Under the pieces are notes generated by a model. That model was given only the letters and a program-made list of their open reading frames with translations, was not told the DNA's origin and ran no database searches. A stretch of DNA of 64,000 nucleotides from Chelydra serpentina (Eukaryota; Chordata; Testudines; Chelydridae), in the NCBI GenBank assembly GCA_037349315.1, contig JBAIAC010000059.1, forward strand, positions 8,582,001 through 8,646,000, written 5' to 3'. The translations under genes were made by a program, and so were the position numbers. This document shows, piece by piece, positions 34,414 through 45,624 of this stretch; within the stretch, counting starts at the first letter, position 1, and every line of letters begins with the position of its first letter.

Positions 34414-34427
34414 GAAGGGGGGAGAGA
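34414..34427 (+). promoter_or_regulatory. Polypurine tract
   Basis: GAAGGGGGGAGAGA lies directly before the 3' LTR, in the place where plus-strand synthesis is primed. Confidence 0.8.
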
Positions 34428-34834
34428 TGTGACGGAGTAGAGAGCGAGATGGATCTGACCTGAGGGAAAGGCTGCATTGGAAATGTGAGACTTTACCTGA
34501 GGCTGTAACATAAGCCAGGACGGGGGTTGGGAGGTGACACCTTTGGCTGGGAGTTTGGTGCTGGCTTGGGAGAGGAAGGGACGGGGGCAGACAGGGTCTG
34601 GCCTCCCTGGCCCAGGTGGAGCTGCAGGGCGAAATGCAGGGAGCCCCAGGCTGGGGTCTAAGCTCCCTGCCCCCCGGAAGGACCCGACTGAGGGGTCCTG
34701 GATGTACTGACAAGCTCTGGTTGGACTGTGTTCCTGGCATCTCTAATAAACCTTCTGTTCTACTGGCTGGCTGAGACTCCCAGTGAATCCGGGGAAGAGG
34801 GGTGCAGGGCCGGACTCCCCTATACTCCGTGACA
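34428..34834 (+). repeat. 3' LTR
   Basis: 407 bp, AATAAA at 34745-34750, followed by the target-site duplication CCAAT. Near-identical to the 5' LTR. Confidence 0.93.
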
Positions 34835-36274
34835 CCAATATTGAGACATGAATAAATGGATGTATGTACTTTACTTATCAAATAAGGTACTGCTTAACAT
34901 GAGCAAGCCTGGAAGTCTTGGGCCCCTAGAGAACTGCTCTGTTGAAAAACATATCTGCATCTATAGACATTTCTGAAGATGGTATAACAATATTTGGGTG
35001 GTGTCCATTACATACCTAGTTGAGTTTTATCACAACTAGTTTCTTGAATTTATGAACGCAAATTATGTTGTTCACTACACTTTTTAAGATTTTGTACACT
35101 TGTGGCTTGCATTGGATCACTTCCCTGTTCAAATAGTGACAAAGCTTCTGTAATAATTTGATGATAAAGGTGACTATGATATGGAAACAGACTGAAAAAT
35201 AAACACATGATATTTTGCGATGGGAACAGAAGACACACCCAAGTTGTTTGTGCAGATTTTGACAAAGGATTTCCATTGTGGACACAGGATGTGCTGCACT
35301 TAAAAACTGTGTGCCGCACAAGTGTATGAAAGAATACAACATATTGACAGGCTCCTGTCCATGGCAAAACACTTATCTCTTGCAGGAAACATTGCACATT
35401 CTAAGGAAGTTGCTTGCTGACATTTCAGAATTAAAAGATAAGTAACTTGTTGAAGGACAAGATTATGCTAAAAACCTTCTTGGTATACTGTGTCTTTTTA
35501 ACAATCTTAGCTTGGACTATGTTAAATAACATTTGAAATTATTTGCACTATATTGTGTTAATCTGGATCAAAATTTGTTAAGATGCTTTAGGCATCGTGC
35601 AGAATTGAAAATTTCAAAATATGCAGTTCCCATTCAGGTAAAGAATGTTAACTTTGATCTTTTTAGTTTGCTTTAAATCTCAAGGTATGTTTTGTTTTAT
35701 CCCCATTATGCTTTACTGAAAGCTCTAAAATTCTAAAGCTGGGAAAATAGTAGATACAAAAAATGACACAAAGGAATGGGTATTCAGCAATACAGCTGTT
35801 AATTTTTGGTCCAATCATGCTGTCGTTACTTGAGCAAAGTTCCCATTCTTGTCAAATAGAATTTTCCCTAAATTTGGCCCATCTCTTGTAACAATAAAGA
35901 GATTCCAAAATGATCAGAAATCTAATCTACCTTTTCTCATCAATAAATTATTTTATAAAAAGTCCATATTATTCAGTAACAGATGCATGTCTTGAAGATT
36001 TCAGGTTAATGACTTGTAAGTATGTAGAAGATGTGGGGCCAACTGGCTCCCTGGTGTAAGCTTGTGCACCTCTTTTGCCTTCAGTAGAGTTATGCGTATT
36101 TGCCCTGTGCCAAATTTGGCCCATGAAGTGCTGGATTTCCAGAAATAAATAAGGACACTTCACCTGGTGATAGTTCAAGGGACATTAGCCAGTTGGCCAC
36201 CCACTGGGAGGAAGACAAATTGCTATAAATGTTCTCTTAAAAGAATCAATTGACCACAGATAATCTGTCCTCCT

Positions 36275-36355
36275 CTAATGGGATCTGATCCCACACCATT
36301 GAAGTCAATGGGAATTTTGCCACTCACTTCAATGGCAATAAGATCAGGCCTCTAA
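36275..36355. repeat. Short fold-back repeat
   Basis: 'gggatctgatcccacaccat', then 'ttgaagtcaatgg', then 'ccactcacttcaatggcaat' and 'aagatcaggcctc'. The halves are roughly reverse complementary. This is a common type of old reptile repeat. Confidence 0.5.
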
Positions 36356-37067
36356 AAAGTGTTCTAGTTGCTTGAAGTTCGGATGAGACATACATCTGAG
36401 ATTATTCCCTGATATTTCTAGATTCCAACACTCTTCAAGTGAGTTAAGATTTATGATCCAGAGACAAATAATTTTTTTCATTGTGTGGCTAAACATAGAT
36501 TGGCCCTTAATCTTTCAAGTAAAAAAACACTTTCTTCACAAAACATAAATTATCATCTTCCTTTCTATCATTCACAGATATATATATATATATGCAACCC
36601 ATGAGAAGATAGATTAATATGCAGAAGAAAAATAAGAGGGGAAATATTAAGTGAATAGCCAGTATTTATCTGTATAATCTTTCTTTATCATAATAGGCTC
36701 CAATTTCTAGGAAGTCTTTTAGAAAGACCAGGGGAGAAATGGGTTAAATGGAGAACTAATGCTGAATATGAGCAAGGAAAAAAAACTCCCTAAAAAAAAT
36801 CCAACATTTAATGCCTTAGAGACCTAGATAGTGATCTTTGAAATTAAAAGCTTGCTTGGAACCATTGGTTTTCTCTTTTGCAAGGCTTTTCTGAAAGGTA
36901 GTTGAAAAGAAGGAATTCAGACCTCCCCCAAAAAATACATTTGAGTTTATCATCATAACAGGATCAGAATTAATATGAAAGGAATGGCATCATTCTCCAA
37001 TTGCGTATTCCAAGCACAACACTTTCCAGTGCTATTTTTCCTTTCTCTTTTTCTTTCATCTTGTCAG

Positions 37068-37187
37068 TGGAAAGTCAAATGGAGAGCATGACCGTGAATC
37101 GCCTGCTTCTCTGCTGACACAGAGCTGTTTGGAGGAGATCAACCCTGAGACAAAAGCCAAGATAGAGGAGGAAGCTTATAACAAAGG
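37068..37187 (+). CDS. IRAG1: IRAG1 exon i
   Basis: The exon follows acceptor catcttgtcag; its first base completes an Asn codon. It then encodes a segment that includes [20 protein letters not shown] and ends at EEEAYNKG before donor gtgagt. The upstream intron holds the young LTR element and the DIRS-like element, yet splice sites and phase are intact. Confidence 0.94.
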
Positions 37188-39281
37188 GTGAGTTTGTTTA
37201 TGTGAACTGAATTCCCCACGAGGGTTTACCAGTTTAGGACACATCCTTTAATGATATAAAGCAACTGTAAGTATATGTGCACCACTTTCACTTCTCCGTG
37301 AAGATGAGAGCCAAATACTTCAAAATAAGTGGATGACAGAAATAACATTTACTGAATTCCCCTTAAAAGGACAAAACCTACTATCAACAATATGTTGATT
37401 TGTAATGTGTAAATAAATAATGTAGGAATTACTACCCCAGATAAAAAGAGTAAATTAAAATAATTCTGATAATGTGCAATAGTTTTAATGATAGGTTACA
37501 GTGTAGTAGCCGTGTTAGTCTGTGTCAGCAAAAAGAAAATAAGAAAGAAAGAAATTCTTGTGGCACCTTAGAGACTAACAAATTAACAAATGTGTGGGTT
37601 CTAACCCACGAAAGCTTATGCTGAAATAAATTTGTTAGTCTCTAAGGTGCCACAATAGTTTTAATGTGTCTGCACAAAGTACTGATATGTTTAATGTTTA
37701 TTTTACTGTCCTGCATAATAACTTGCCTAGCATCAGAGTAGCTAGCACTTATTTAAGAAACTAAGGAACATAATTTTAATAAAGCTATAAAAACAAATGA
37801 AATCTAGATATAAATTGACAATTAAAACAATAGTTAACCCAAGTAGCTATGCCCTACCATACATCATGCCTTGAAGCTCATTAGTCTAAGCTGTGGTTCC
37901 AGCAAACTCCCAAAAGAAGCAATTTCCAAGGCAGGAGCTCTCAACTGAGAAAATTCTACTTCCAGCTCTGAAGAGTTTTACACTAGGAACTGATAAACCT
38001 AGCAGGGTGGCTCTTGTTAACTGCTACAGTGGGATACTGGGTAAAAGGTTTTATCTCAGATAACTGTATCTCAGACCACTCAGCGCTTCAGAGATCATCG
38101 GCAACATTACATCTGCAGCAAGAAGTGAACAGGAATCCATAGGTGAACATGGTCACAGCAACTTATCCCAAGCTGTATTCAGCACCAGTTATAGGTTCTG
38201 GAAGAACTTCAAGGATAGCTCTACATGAAATGTCTTGCATTAATCCAAACTGGAGGTAACAGTCCTGAATAACTTGCAAAGTCAGCAATATATAGAAATG
38301 TTTGCAGCCTCCTAGACATCTCTACTTGAGGAAAGACTTCATGGGCCCCTACTGCTCTCCAAGATCAGGAGATCTACAGTAACAACTCCAAGGATGTGAA
38401 CCCAGTTGGTGAAAGCTGGGCAGTTTTCCAGCAAATCACTTCCGTATTATCTGAATTGAGTCACAGCTGGTCACCTTTAATCCCTAGACCAATCTTGGTC
38501 AGACATTGGGAGAGTAGTGAGACTAGAATCTGGGCTCAGTGAAAGGGAGATGCAAAGCTGAATGTCGTCAGCACTGTAAGGCTAGAACAGCCCCAAACAT
38601 CTCCCCTAGGCCTTGATCCTGCAAAGGGTGCAGCAGAGTTTGTGCTCCAGCACAAGGTTGAGCAGAGAATTTATATGGGCCTGAGTAAGACTGAAGACTT
38701 GACATAGCCTTTTGCACAACACAGACATAAGTTTCATGCCCTTCGTGCACCCACTCCTGCTGTACTCACAAGAGCTCAGAGTAATCAATGGACAGTGGGT
38801 CCAACTCCAACTGTCTCCAAGTGCATACCATAGAAAAAGCTTCACCACCCTGACAGTGTAAGGAAAGGCACCGAATTCATCCTAAAGAAGCTAAGGATAA
38901 TAGTGTATCTTTATTTTTGGGATGGGACTGGAAGCAACTGGTAAAGTCCAGTGTCCAAAGTGAGTCAAAACCCACCTATCCCCATGCGATACCACAGCAG
39001 TTGTGATCAACTGAGAACTATAACCCATATTTGCAAGGTGATAGACTCAATGATCTGATAGTTTTTTCTAACTAATATGAATCTATGTCGGAGGACGGGA
39101 CAGTGGGAACCTGTGGTATCTTAGTGGCCTCTGCCAATATTTTCCTGTTGCCTAGGCACTACAGCACAAGCAGTAGTTGTATTTTATTTAATATGTTCAC
39201 TAAATGGCCAGTTCTTCGCTGAACAAGAAAGAGGTATTTACTTGGCACTTCTAGACTAAGAAATATGTTTTATGCTTAAAG
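37188..39281 (+). other. IRAG1 intron i-j
   Basis: It contains the fold-back repeat 37497-37655. The stretch 37660-39281 is of intermediate composition with some repeat-like text, but I cannot name a family. Short frames near 38570-38850 have no recognisable domain. Confidence 0.5.
37497..37655. mobile_element. Fold-back repeat of Penelope type with hammerhead-like loop
   Basis: 'gtagccgtgttagtctgtgt' begins a widespread turtle repeat. Arms 37557-37584 (cttgtggcaccttagagact...) and 37629-37655 are reverse complements with 27 matches in sequence. The loop holds a stem gtgggtt/aacccac, then GAAA (37610-37613), then AGC-TTAT-GCT, like stems II and III of a hammerhead ribozyme; the first core box is not present. 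Family assignment is inference. Confidence 0.6.
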
Positions 39282-39410
39282 TTATCAGGAAGGCTTAAAG
39301 AAAACCAAAGAACTTCCTGAGCTGAAAGAGGAAGATGAAGAGAAAACAAATGAAATCCTTGATGAGCATGAAGAGAATGAAAATGAAGAGATAAATAACA
39401 TGAAAAACAG
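39282..39410 (+). CDS. IRAG1: IRAG1 exon j: acidic Glu-rich stretch
   Basis: The exon encodes YQEGLKKTKELPELKEEDEE followed by a long Glu/Asn-rich acidic run and ends two bases into a codon before gtgaga. The acceptor (tgcttaaag) has a weak polypyrimidine tract. Acidic residues just before the membrane anchor are typical of IRAG1. Confidence 0.92.
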
Positions 39411-39620
39411 GTGAGACTCCAGTGTGGTGCATCTGCTAGGAGGCCAGTTTAATTTGAGATACACAGCTAAGTACTTCACACTGTTATCCACATCTCACAT
39501 CATGTAGGTACCCATATTCCCCCAGGGAAATTTGAAAGACCAGCCATAGTTCAGCTCTGAGAGTTACAGGCAGCAGTATTTAGAAGTTTGTCCCTTAGTG
39601 TTTTAAGGGATATGCAGATA

Positions 39621-40314
39621 TGTAGCAGTGTTCCTGCAAGGCACTCCTGGCTCCTGCTCCCGCTGGGCTGAGAAAGTCACACAGAGACCTTTACGTGCAG
39701 TGTCCACCTGGTGCTTTTATTTACAGGCTGTGCTCCCACCACCTTTCCACCATACCAGTAGTCCCCTTCTTGCAGTCCACCGGTAGGACAGAGAGGCAAG
39801 CTATCTCTCCCTGCTTCCTCTCACTGCCTTTCCTCTACTGCAGCTTTCCTCTTTCCAGCTTCCCCCCTGACTTCCTTCCCCTGGGGCCAGGGCCGGCGCT
39901 ACCATTAGGTGACCCTAGGCAGTCACCTAGGGCACCTGGATTTGGGTGGCAGCATCTCAGGTCCCTCGGGGCCGCTGGCAGGACAGGCTGCCACCAAAGT
40001 GCCACCGAGGTCCCCAGCGGCCGAAAAAGCTGCCGCTGAGGACTCCGGCGGCACTTCAGCGGCAGCTTCTTCGGCCGCCAGGGTCCTCAGCGGCATTTCG
40101 GCGGCAGCCTCTCCCGCCGCCGCCTAGGGCGGCAAAAAAGTTGGCGCCGCCCCTGCCTGGGGTTCTTATCCAGCCCCAGCCTGATGAGGCAGCAGCTGTT
40201 CAAGCTTCCCCAGTCAGGGCCAGGTGATCTACCCAGCTCCAATTCACCTCCCTTAATTGGAGTTGGAGTGACAGAGGGTTGGCTAAGCAGTTTTCTGCTT
40301 AGCACCCTGTCACA
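39621..40314 (-). mobile_element. Solo LTR interrupted by a hAT element
   Basis: On the plus strand the block begins TGTAGCAGTG and ends CCCTGTCACA. It is flanked by a perfect 5-bp duplication AGATA (39616-39620 and 40315-40319). On the minus strand an AATAAA (39716-39721) lies about 95 bp before the end. Removing the hAT element and one copy of its duplication leaves about 418 bp. There is no primer site or internal region, so it is a solo LTR, of a different family from the one at 30418. Confidence 0.88.
39888..40155. mobile_element. hAT-type miniature element, 268 bp, nested in solo LTR
   Basis: Ends cagggccggcgctaccatt and gttggcgccgcccctg are inverted repeats. Flanks CCTGGGGC (39880-39887) and CCTGGGGT (40156-40163) are an 8-bp duplication with one change. 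The GC-rich inside is unrelated to a gene. Confidence 0.85.
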
Positions 40315-40729
40315 AGATACCTTCACAAAAGCATACTCCTGCCTATCAAGGCAGGACTCTATTACAAAAAATGTATTTCTCAATGTATACATTAAGAAAA
40401 CCACCCAAGAAAGCTCACATATGGGCAAAAAGGGTCTCTTGCTTAGGTAAAAGCAACATTTCACAGATGGGCATCACATAAACACTTGTAAAAGATAATA
40501 CCGACTGAGAGGTGAGCAGATAGATGTGCAGTTAAGAGATCCATTCCCATGTGTACTTCTGCATCTGCATATTTAAAGGTCAGTTAAGCAAAAATAAATC
40601 TAGCTCCTTTTGCCTTCCAAGTCTGCACAAAGGCAAAAACGCCCTGTTAAAAATCAACTTCTACAGTGTGTGCATTACAGCCAACCAAAAATCAGAATGT
40701 TAATGCCATGAGAAAATCTAATATATCAA

Positions 40730-41330
40730 CATTCGCTTTTGTCCCAAATTGGGACACAATGTTGAAATATCAAAATTTTTCACAGAATAAAGTATTCCAA
40801 AAAATTTCGATTGGGAAATGTCTAAACATTTTTGACATTTTTTGAGCAAAACAAACATTGTTATTTTCCCAAATCAAAATATTTCATTTTGGTTTGTTGA
40901 ACTGACCCAAAACACTTAGTTTTAAGTCACATTATTAATATGCAACTCCCAATGGTTTGCCTCCTTGGAGCTGTAATTCAAGTGCCTGATGCTGCTATTC
41001 ACCACTGAGAACCAGGCTCCCTGGCTGGACTACATCTCCCAGGATGCCCCAGGCACCTTAGTCAGAAACTCTGTCAGTTGCATCCTGGGATATGTAGTCT
41101 AGCAAGGGAGCCCAGTCTTGAAGAGAGAAGGGGGGCCCAAACTAAAACTCCTATGAGACAATATGGCACAATAAGGAAACACTGTTTAATGTTGGACTAA
41201 CTCAAAAGAAAACATCAAGTCAGTTCAACAAACCAAAATATTTTGTTTTGGTTTTCGCAGGAAAATTTTCAATTTAATAGAAACTATATTTTCTGTTGGA
41301 GAAAAAAACAAACGTAATGGAAAGTTCCCA
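40730..41330. repeat. Large nested fold-back repeat
   Basis: The outer arm 40875-40906 (cattttggtttgttgaactg inside) is inverted at 41219-41245 (gtcagttcaacaaaccaaaa). An inner pair, 41015-41047 (ggctccctggctggactaca...) and 41080-41112 (gcatcctgggatatgtagtc...), is also reverse complementary. AT-rich text with 'aaaatttt' words surrounds them. Confidence 0.75.
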
Positions 41331-42247
41331 ACCAACTCTACAGTGCAGCATGGAAGAGAGTGGGGTGGGGGGGGTTTGTTTGGTTGGTTGGTTTTGTTAT
41401 GTTGTTTTTTGTTAGGACTTTTTTTTTTAACAAATTGTTTTAAAGATCATTATGCTGGTCATAGTGAACATCTGTTGTTTCAGTATATGACCACATTTAA
41501 ACTAGTGTGAGGTGGGCTAACCATGAGCAAAAGTGACGAGAATTCTAGGATGTGTATTGAAAAGGACGGGAACACTTAATAAAGGTTCTGAAGCTTCTTC
41601 CTCTTACATTGTTTAATGAGACTTTTGAGTCCAGTACTGGACACCTGACCTGAAGCCTTTGAGGCATAATTTACAAGGCTTGCTGCAGCTAATTGCCCTT
41701 TCCCCTTGTGTATAGGTTGATGGTCTTGTGTGGATGTATCCATTCTATTTGATTATACCTACACATTCTTATATTTTAAAAAACAGGCATTTGTACATTA
41801 CAGAAGCACAGAACATTGATCAAAGCAAATAGAACATCTGACCATAAGCTGAGGCAGGTCTAGGAGGAACCCAAAGATCCCAAAGCTCTTCATTCTGGGG
41901 TCCACCATATTTTGCCCTGTAATTCACCCTTCTTCTAAATCTCTGAAAACATGTAGCCCATCCCATAGTCCAAAGGTCAGCCTCCCTGCTGCCAAGTCAA
42001 GGACACTTTGGTGTCCATGTGGGGACTCTGGAAAAGTAACTCACTTAATATTGATGTACATTTCTGTTTATGTATTTGTAAAAAGGACATAACGATATGT
42101 TTTTTATCTAGCAGAGAGAGTGTTGGTCCTTATATGAAAGATGGTATAGCATATAATTGCAAAGTTATTAATTGTCAAAGTATTAAGGTAATTGACTTGT
42201 ATATAATTATTATAGAAGAACACTTATATCTTTTTTCCATTTTACAG

Positions 42248-42488
42248 CAAACTTGAAGTTGTTATTAATTATTTACATATACTGTACCCAAAACTGTGTA
42301 AACACTGGAATGTGGTCTGGATTGTAGCAGCTGCGATAATCGTTTTTGCTGCGCTGTTGGGGATCTACCATTCATACAACTCCTGTGTTGAATTATCAGA
42401 CGGACCAGAGGGGAAAGCCACCTGTTCTGCTGTCCAGCAATACTCCTGGTGGAACTCAGGACTTCAGCATGAGCAAGGCACAGAATAA
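42248..42488 (+). CDS. IRAG1: IRAG1 last coding exon: C-terminal membrane anchor and stop
   Basis: The exon follows acceptor cattttacag. It encodes SKLEVVINYLHILYPKLCKH, then a hydrophobic span of about 20 residues (VVWIVAAAIIVFAALLGIY), then a lumenal tail with two Cys ending WWNSGLQHEQGTE and a TAA at 42486-42488. This is the C-terminal anchor that places the protein in the endoplasmic reticulum. Confidence 0.96.
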
Positions 42489-42725
42489 TAAACAAATTAT
42501 AAAATATTTACGGTACATCAGTAAGCACACACTTTAAAACACGGTTATTAAAGCAAGGTAGCACTTTGTCATTTTTCTGTTGCTAAATGTGATCAGTAAG
42601 CCACACTAGTTATTCTATGCCATCAGTTCTTGGGAATGGATTGTGATTTACCTAGTGAAATTGACCATCTGATAAATACTTCTTTTTGTCATGATAATTG
42701 TATCTGACTGATATGACTTCATACC

Positions 42726-42731
42726 AATAAA
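42726..42731 (+). terminator. Candidate proximal poly(A) signal of IRAG1
   Basis: AATAAA lies about 240 bp after the IRAG1 stop codon and is followed by T/G-containing sequence. Use is inferred. Confidence 0.4.
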
Positions 42732-44723
42732 GTCACATTTAAATCATGCCAAGGTTGTGACAGTCACCAGCAATAGCCAGGATATTCAAAGGGAAGACTG
42801 ATACATTAGACCTTAATTCATGCACTTTTGAGGAAAGCCATAAAAGCTACCAGTTATAGAGTATTTGCTTTAACTTTGCATTTCTTGGCTTTTATTGACT
42901 GATGTCATAACATTCACAGCAGTTATATATAGGATTAAAAAAAAAAAAGTAATGTCCTTGTTTAGAATGAGTAGGTGGGAAAGAAAGGCCGTCTGCTGAA
43001 GACTAAAAATATTATACTGGGCCAAATTTATCCTTGGTATATTTCCATAATATGAGTTACACCAAGGATGAGGTGGGCCCAATAATCATGCAACAATGCA
43101 AAATGGAATGCTGATGAAATACATGTTTTGTATTGCTATTCATAATGTACTGCAAGAGGGAAAGCACTCCATTGTTTGAAGAGAGTTTATGTTAAGGGCT
43201 AAATCCAGGTCTGTGTGGCAAACAGACCAAGTGCTCAGTGTGTCTCAGAGCCTCTTTGTATGTCGAAGGGACATGCTGTGTGGTGCATTTTGCTCTCTTC
43301 TGAACAAAAGTGCAGTGCACTCCCCACTAGCAGTCACTACTGATTGCAGCAAAATATTTGCTGCTTGGCAGATTAGACACATCCCCTAAGCGTCAGACCA
43401 CAGCACACTAAGAGAAGGGGTGAAGGCCAGCAGGTGAACTATGGATGGATTCTGCCCGGCTGCTTGCACTGAAGACAGAGACTCTCCCTATGTCCTCTTC
43501 ATCCCCTTGCACACCATCAGAACACTGGTCAGAGCTGAGCCCTGTGTGTGTTTAAAGTGCTTACTGATTTAATGTCCTCATGTAAACAGGTCACTGTGCA
43601 CATGCAGCAGCTCATTTTAGAATCAAATGCTGTGTGTTAGCTGTTCTAATATATTTTCAAAACTCCAACAAGTTATTAGGCCATTACAGATTAATCATTT
43701 TTAATAATCCACTTATTTGGGAGTTATAGAAGCTCACGGAAGGATAAGAAAATATTTACCCAACGTCGAAGCTTTTGTGCATGTATAATTTCTAAATGAC
43801 CAAATCATTTTTGAAGAGAATTCACCCGTGGGCTGAGGTACTGAAATGTCTGGCACTAAAGAGTATATTGTATGTACCTGCAGAACTTGAGTTGGGATTT
43901 CTGGTCAAGTATGTTCATCTTTCCATTGCTGTGCACTTGAATACAGCTGAACTTTCAAAGTGAGTGTGACACTGGAGAGTATTGTTGGGTCTCAGGTGTG
44001 TCGGTGTTTTGTGGGATTATGAATCTAGTTTTCTGAGTGACTAATGGCAGTTTCCCTTTGGGAAGGTTAAGGAAGCCATGTGCAGTACCAAATTCTGACT
44101 TATCTGCAGCCAGTAGCAGGATGTTTTCTTTCAATATAGTCCCCAAACTTTCAGCAAATGAAATTAGCTGGGAGAATAAAGGTTTTTAACTGACTCAAAA
44201 GTGTTTTAACTCCGATTTCTCCCACCAAAATAACAACTAAAACTCTCTGGAGAGATTTTTCTCTTTAATGTTAACTAACTCACTTCTTTTACCGTATTTC
44301 TCAGACAGATATTGCTCCAGGAACATATCAGACGGCCACCACTGTTGCTAAACAAATTGTACTTGATTTAACCATTTGGTGTCTTTAAAAAAAACAAACC
44401 ACCTCTGGAGGAGTAAAAGAATCAAAGTGATTAGGGAAGCTCCATAAGGCTAAAGGAAATGTGTCATTTGTTCTCTATCTGTAAACAGCAAAGAATCAAA
44501 TAAACAATAGAGTTTTTATAAATTTTATATCAGTTTGGGTGCAACCAAAAGGGCCTGACCAATTCAGACTTCTCCATTCCAAAAGATGGACTTTACTCAG
44601 ATGGTGATATTAGCATGTTTGATGACCCGAGCATTAGTGTGATTAGGTGACCTTTACAAAACAAAGCATTGGTACTGATAATTCTGGTGGTTCAACCAGG
44701 GCCAAATCCCTCTGCCCTTACTC

Positions 44724-44860
44724 ACATGGGCCCTGATCCAGCAAAGTACTTAAGCTTGTGCCTAACTTTAAGCATGTGAGGAATCCCACTGACTTCAATG
44801 AGACTAGTCACATGTTTAAAGTTAAGTATGTGCGTAAGTGCTTTGGTGGATCTGGACCAC
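44724..44860. repeat. Palindromic 'cagcaaagcacttaagca' family copy
   Basis: The left half 'gggccctgatccagcaaagt' with 'cctaactttaagcatgtgag' is inverted in the right half 'tcacatgtttaaagttaagt' with 'gtgctttggtggatctgga'. This is the clearest of the four copies. Confidence 0.75.
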
Positions 44861-45618
44861 AAGGTGAAATTTGCCCCTGTATAGAGGGCATGCACACCCC
44901 ATCTGGGACTTCATTAGTGCATCAGCCTTTTGTGAGCTCACTGCACAAGGGTGAATTTCACCCATGAGTTGTTCCATTGGTTTGAGTAGAATGTCTCCCA
45001 TGGCTCAGATATGCAGAATTTAGCCTCCATAGTCTTTGGTTATTAGGGGCTTGGGGGAAAGGATGGAGAAAGGGCAAGGTGTTTTAAAGGGGATTAAAAG
45101 ATGAAAATGAAATAAAGTGAAAAATAATTTGGGGACTATTTTTATACCTACTGTAATTCAATTGCCCACTTAAAATAATAGCAACACAGTGGCTGTAACA
45201 GCGTATTAAATACTTTACCATGTTCAACTAATTCATGAATATACTTTTGTGTTTAGTGAAAATTAGGGTTGTGCTCAAAAAAATTCTAAAATCAAATTTT
45301 GTCAGTCTGATTTTAATTTACTATATCTGAAAAGAAAACTTCTATTCTCTGTGTTCATAAGGCATGTCAGATTACAAACAATAGGTCAATTATTTATACT
45401 ATTAATACTGAAATAGTTTTCTTGGGGTGCAATATTTATTTTTCTGCTTCAACAAGACACGTTTATTGTTTCTCATGCACAGCACTGATGTTTTTAGTAG
45501 AAAGAATTGAAAAGGGGCACTATTTTTGTGTATCATATTATTTAAATTTGTAACATTGTAAGACCTTGCACAAGTGTGCTAGTATTGTACTGTATAGTAT
45601 CACATACTTGAGTTTTGA

Positions 45619-45624
45619 AATAAA
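45619..45624 (+). terminator. Candidate distal poly(A) signal of IRAG1
   Basis: AATAAA in the context gaaataaaaatatgg lies about 3.1 kb after the stop, at the end of an AT-rich stretch free of obvious transposons. It would give a long 3' UTR. Confidence 0.35.

Larger units (their letters stand above)
30418..34834 (+). mobile_element. Complete, young LTR retrotransposon (4417 bp)
   Basis: Two 407-bp LTRs (30418-30824 and 34428-34834) differ at three positions that I can find. The element is flanked by a 5-bp target-site duplication CCAAT (30413-30417 and 34835-34839). LTR ends are TGTGACGGAGTA / TACTCCGTGACA. A tRNA-Leu-type primer-binding site, one long frame and a purine-rich tract before the 3' LTR follow in order. 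The internal protein is Gypsy-type in its integrase and RNase H blocks but lacks most of RT and several catalytic residues. It is therefore probably non-autonomous, mobilised in trans by a relative. No envelope gene is seen. Confidence 0.93.
23703..37067 (+). other. IRAG1 intron h-i, transposon-rich (13.4 kb)
   Basis: In order: nested hAT-type elements (24240-25001), DIRS/Ngaro-like element (25930-29390) with SINE (28794-29007), GT/poly(G) tract (29640-29790), RTE-like LINE end (29930-30417), full LTR retrotransposon (30418-34834) and a short fold-back repeat (36275-36355). I see nothing recognisable in 23703-24230, 25010-25920, 34840-36270 or 36360-37067. Confidence 0.6.
39411..42247 (+). 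other. IRAG1 intron j-k
   Basis: It holds a solo LTR with a nested hAT element (39621-40314), a large fold-back repeat (about 40730-41330) and an AT-rich remainder with no recognised feature. Confidence 0.55.
1411..42488 (+). other. IRAG1: IRAG1 (MRVI1) gene, 3' half: eleven coding exons
   Basis: IRAG1 is an endoplasmic-reticulum protein that binds the type 1 IP3 receptor. It is phosphorylated by cGMP-dependent protein kinase I-beta and lowers IP3-triggered calcium release in smooth muscle and platelets. Eleven exons joined at GT-AG sites give about 425 C-terminal residues in one unbroken frame. In order they encode a Ser/Pro-rich segment, a coiled coil (exons 3-5 here), a basic phosphorylation-type site (RRRVS), Ser/Pro linkers, an acidic Glu-rich stretch and a hydrophobic C-terminal anchor with a short Cys-containing tail. 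Human IRAG1 is about 900 residues, so roughly the N-terminal half lies upstream. The paralogue IRAG2 (LRMP) shares the coiled coil and anchor, but the basic-site and Ser/Pro exons and the neighbouring LYVE1 favour IRAG1. The introns are heavily filled with transposons; the 13.4-kb intron 23703-37067 carries the largest ones. Confidence 0.92.

Noticed and set aside
42487..42492. AATAAA overlapping the IRAG1 stop codon
   Set aside because: It overlaps the end of the coding sequence; too early to be a sensible poly(A) signal.
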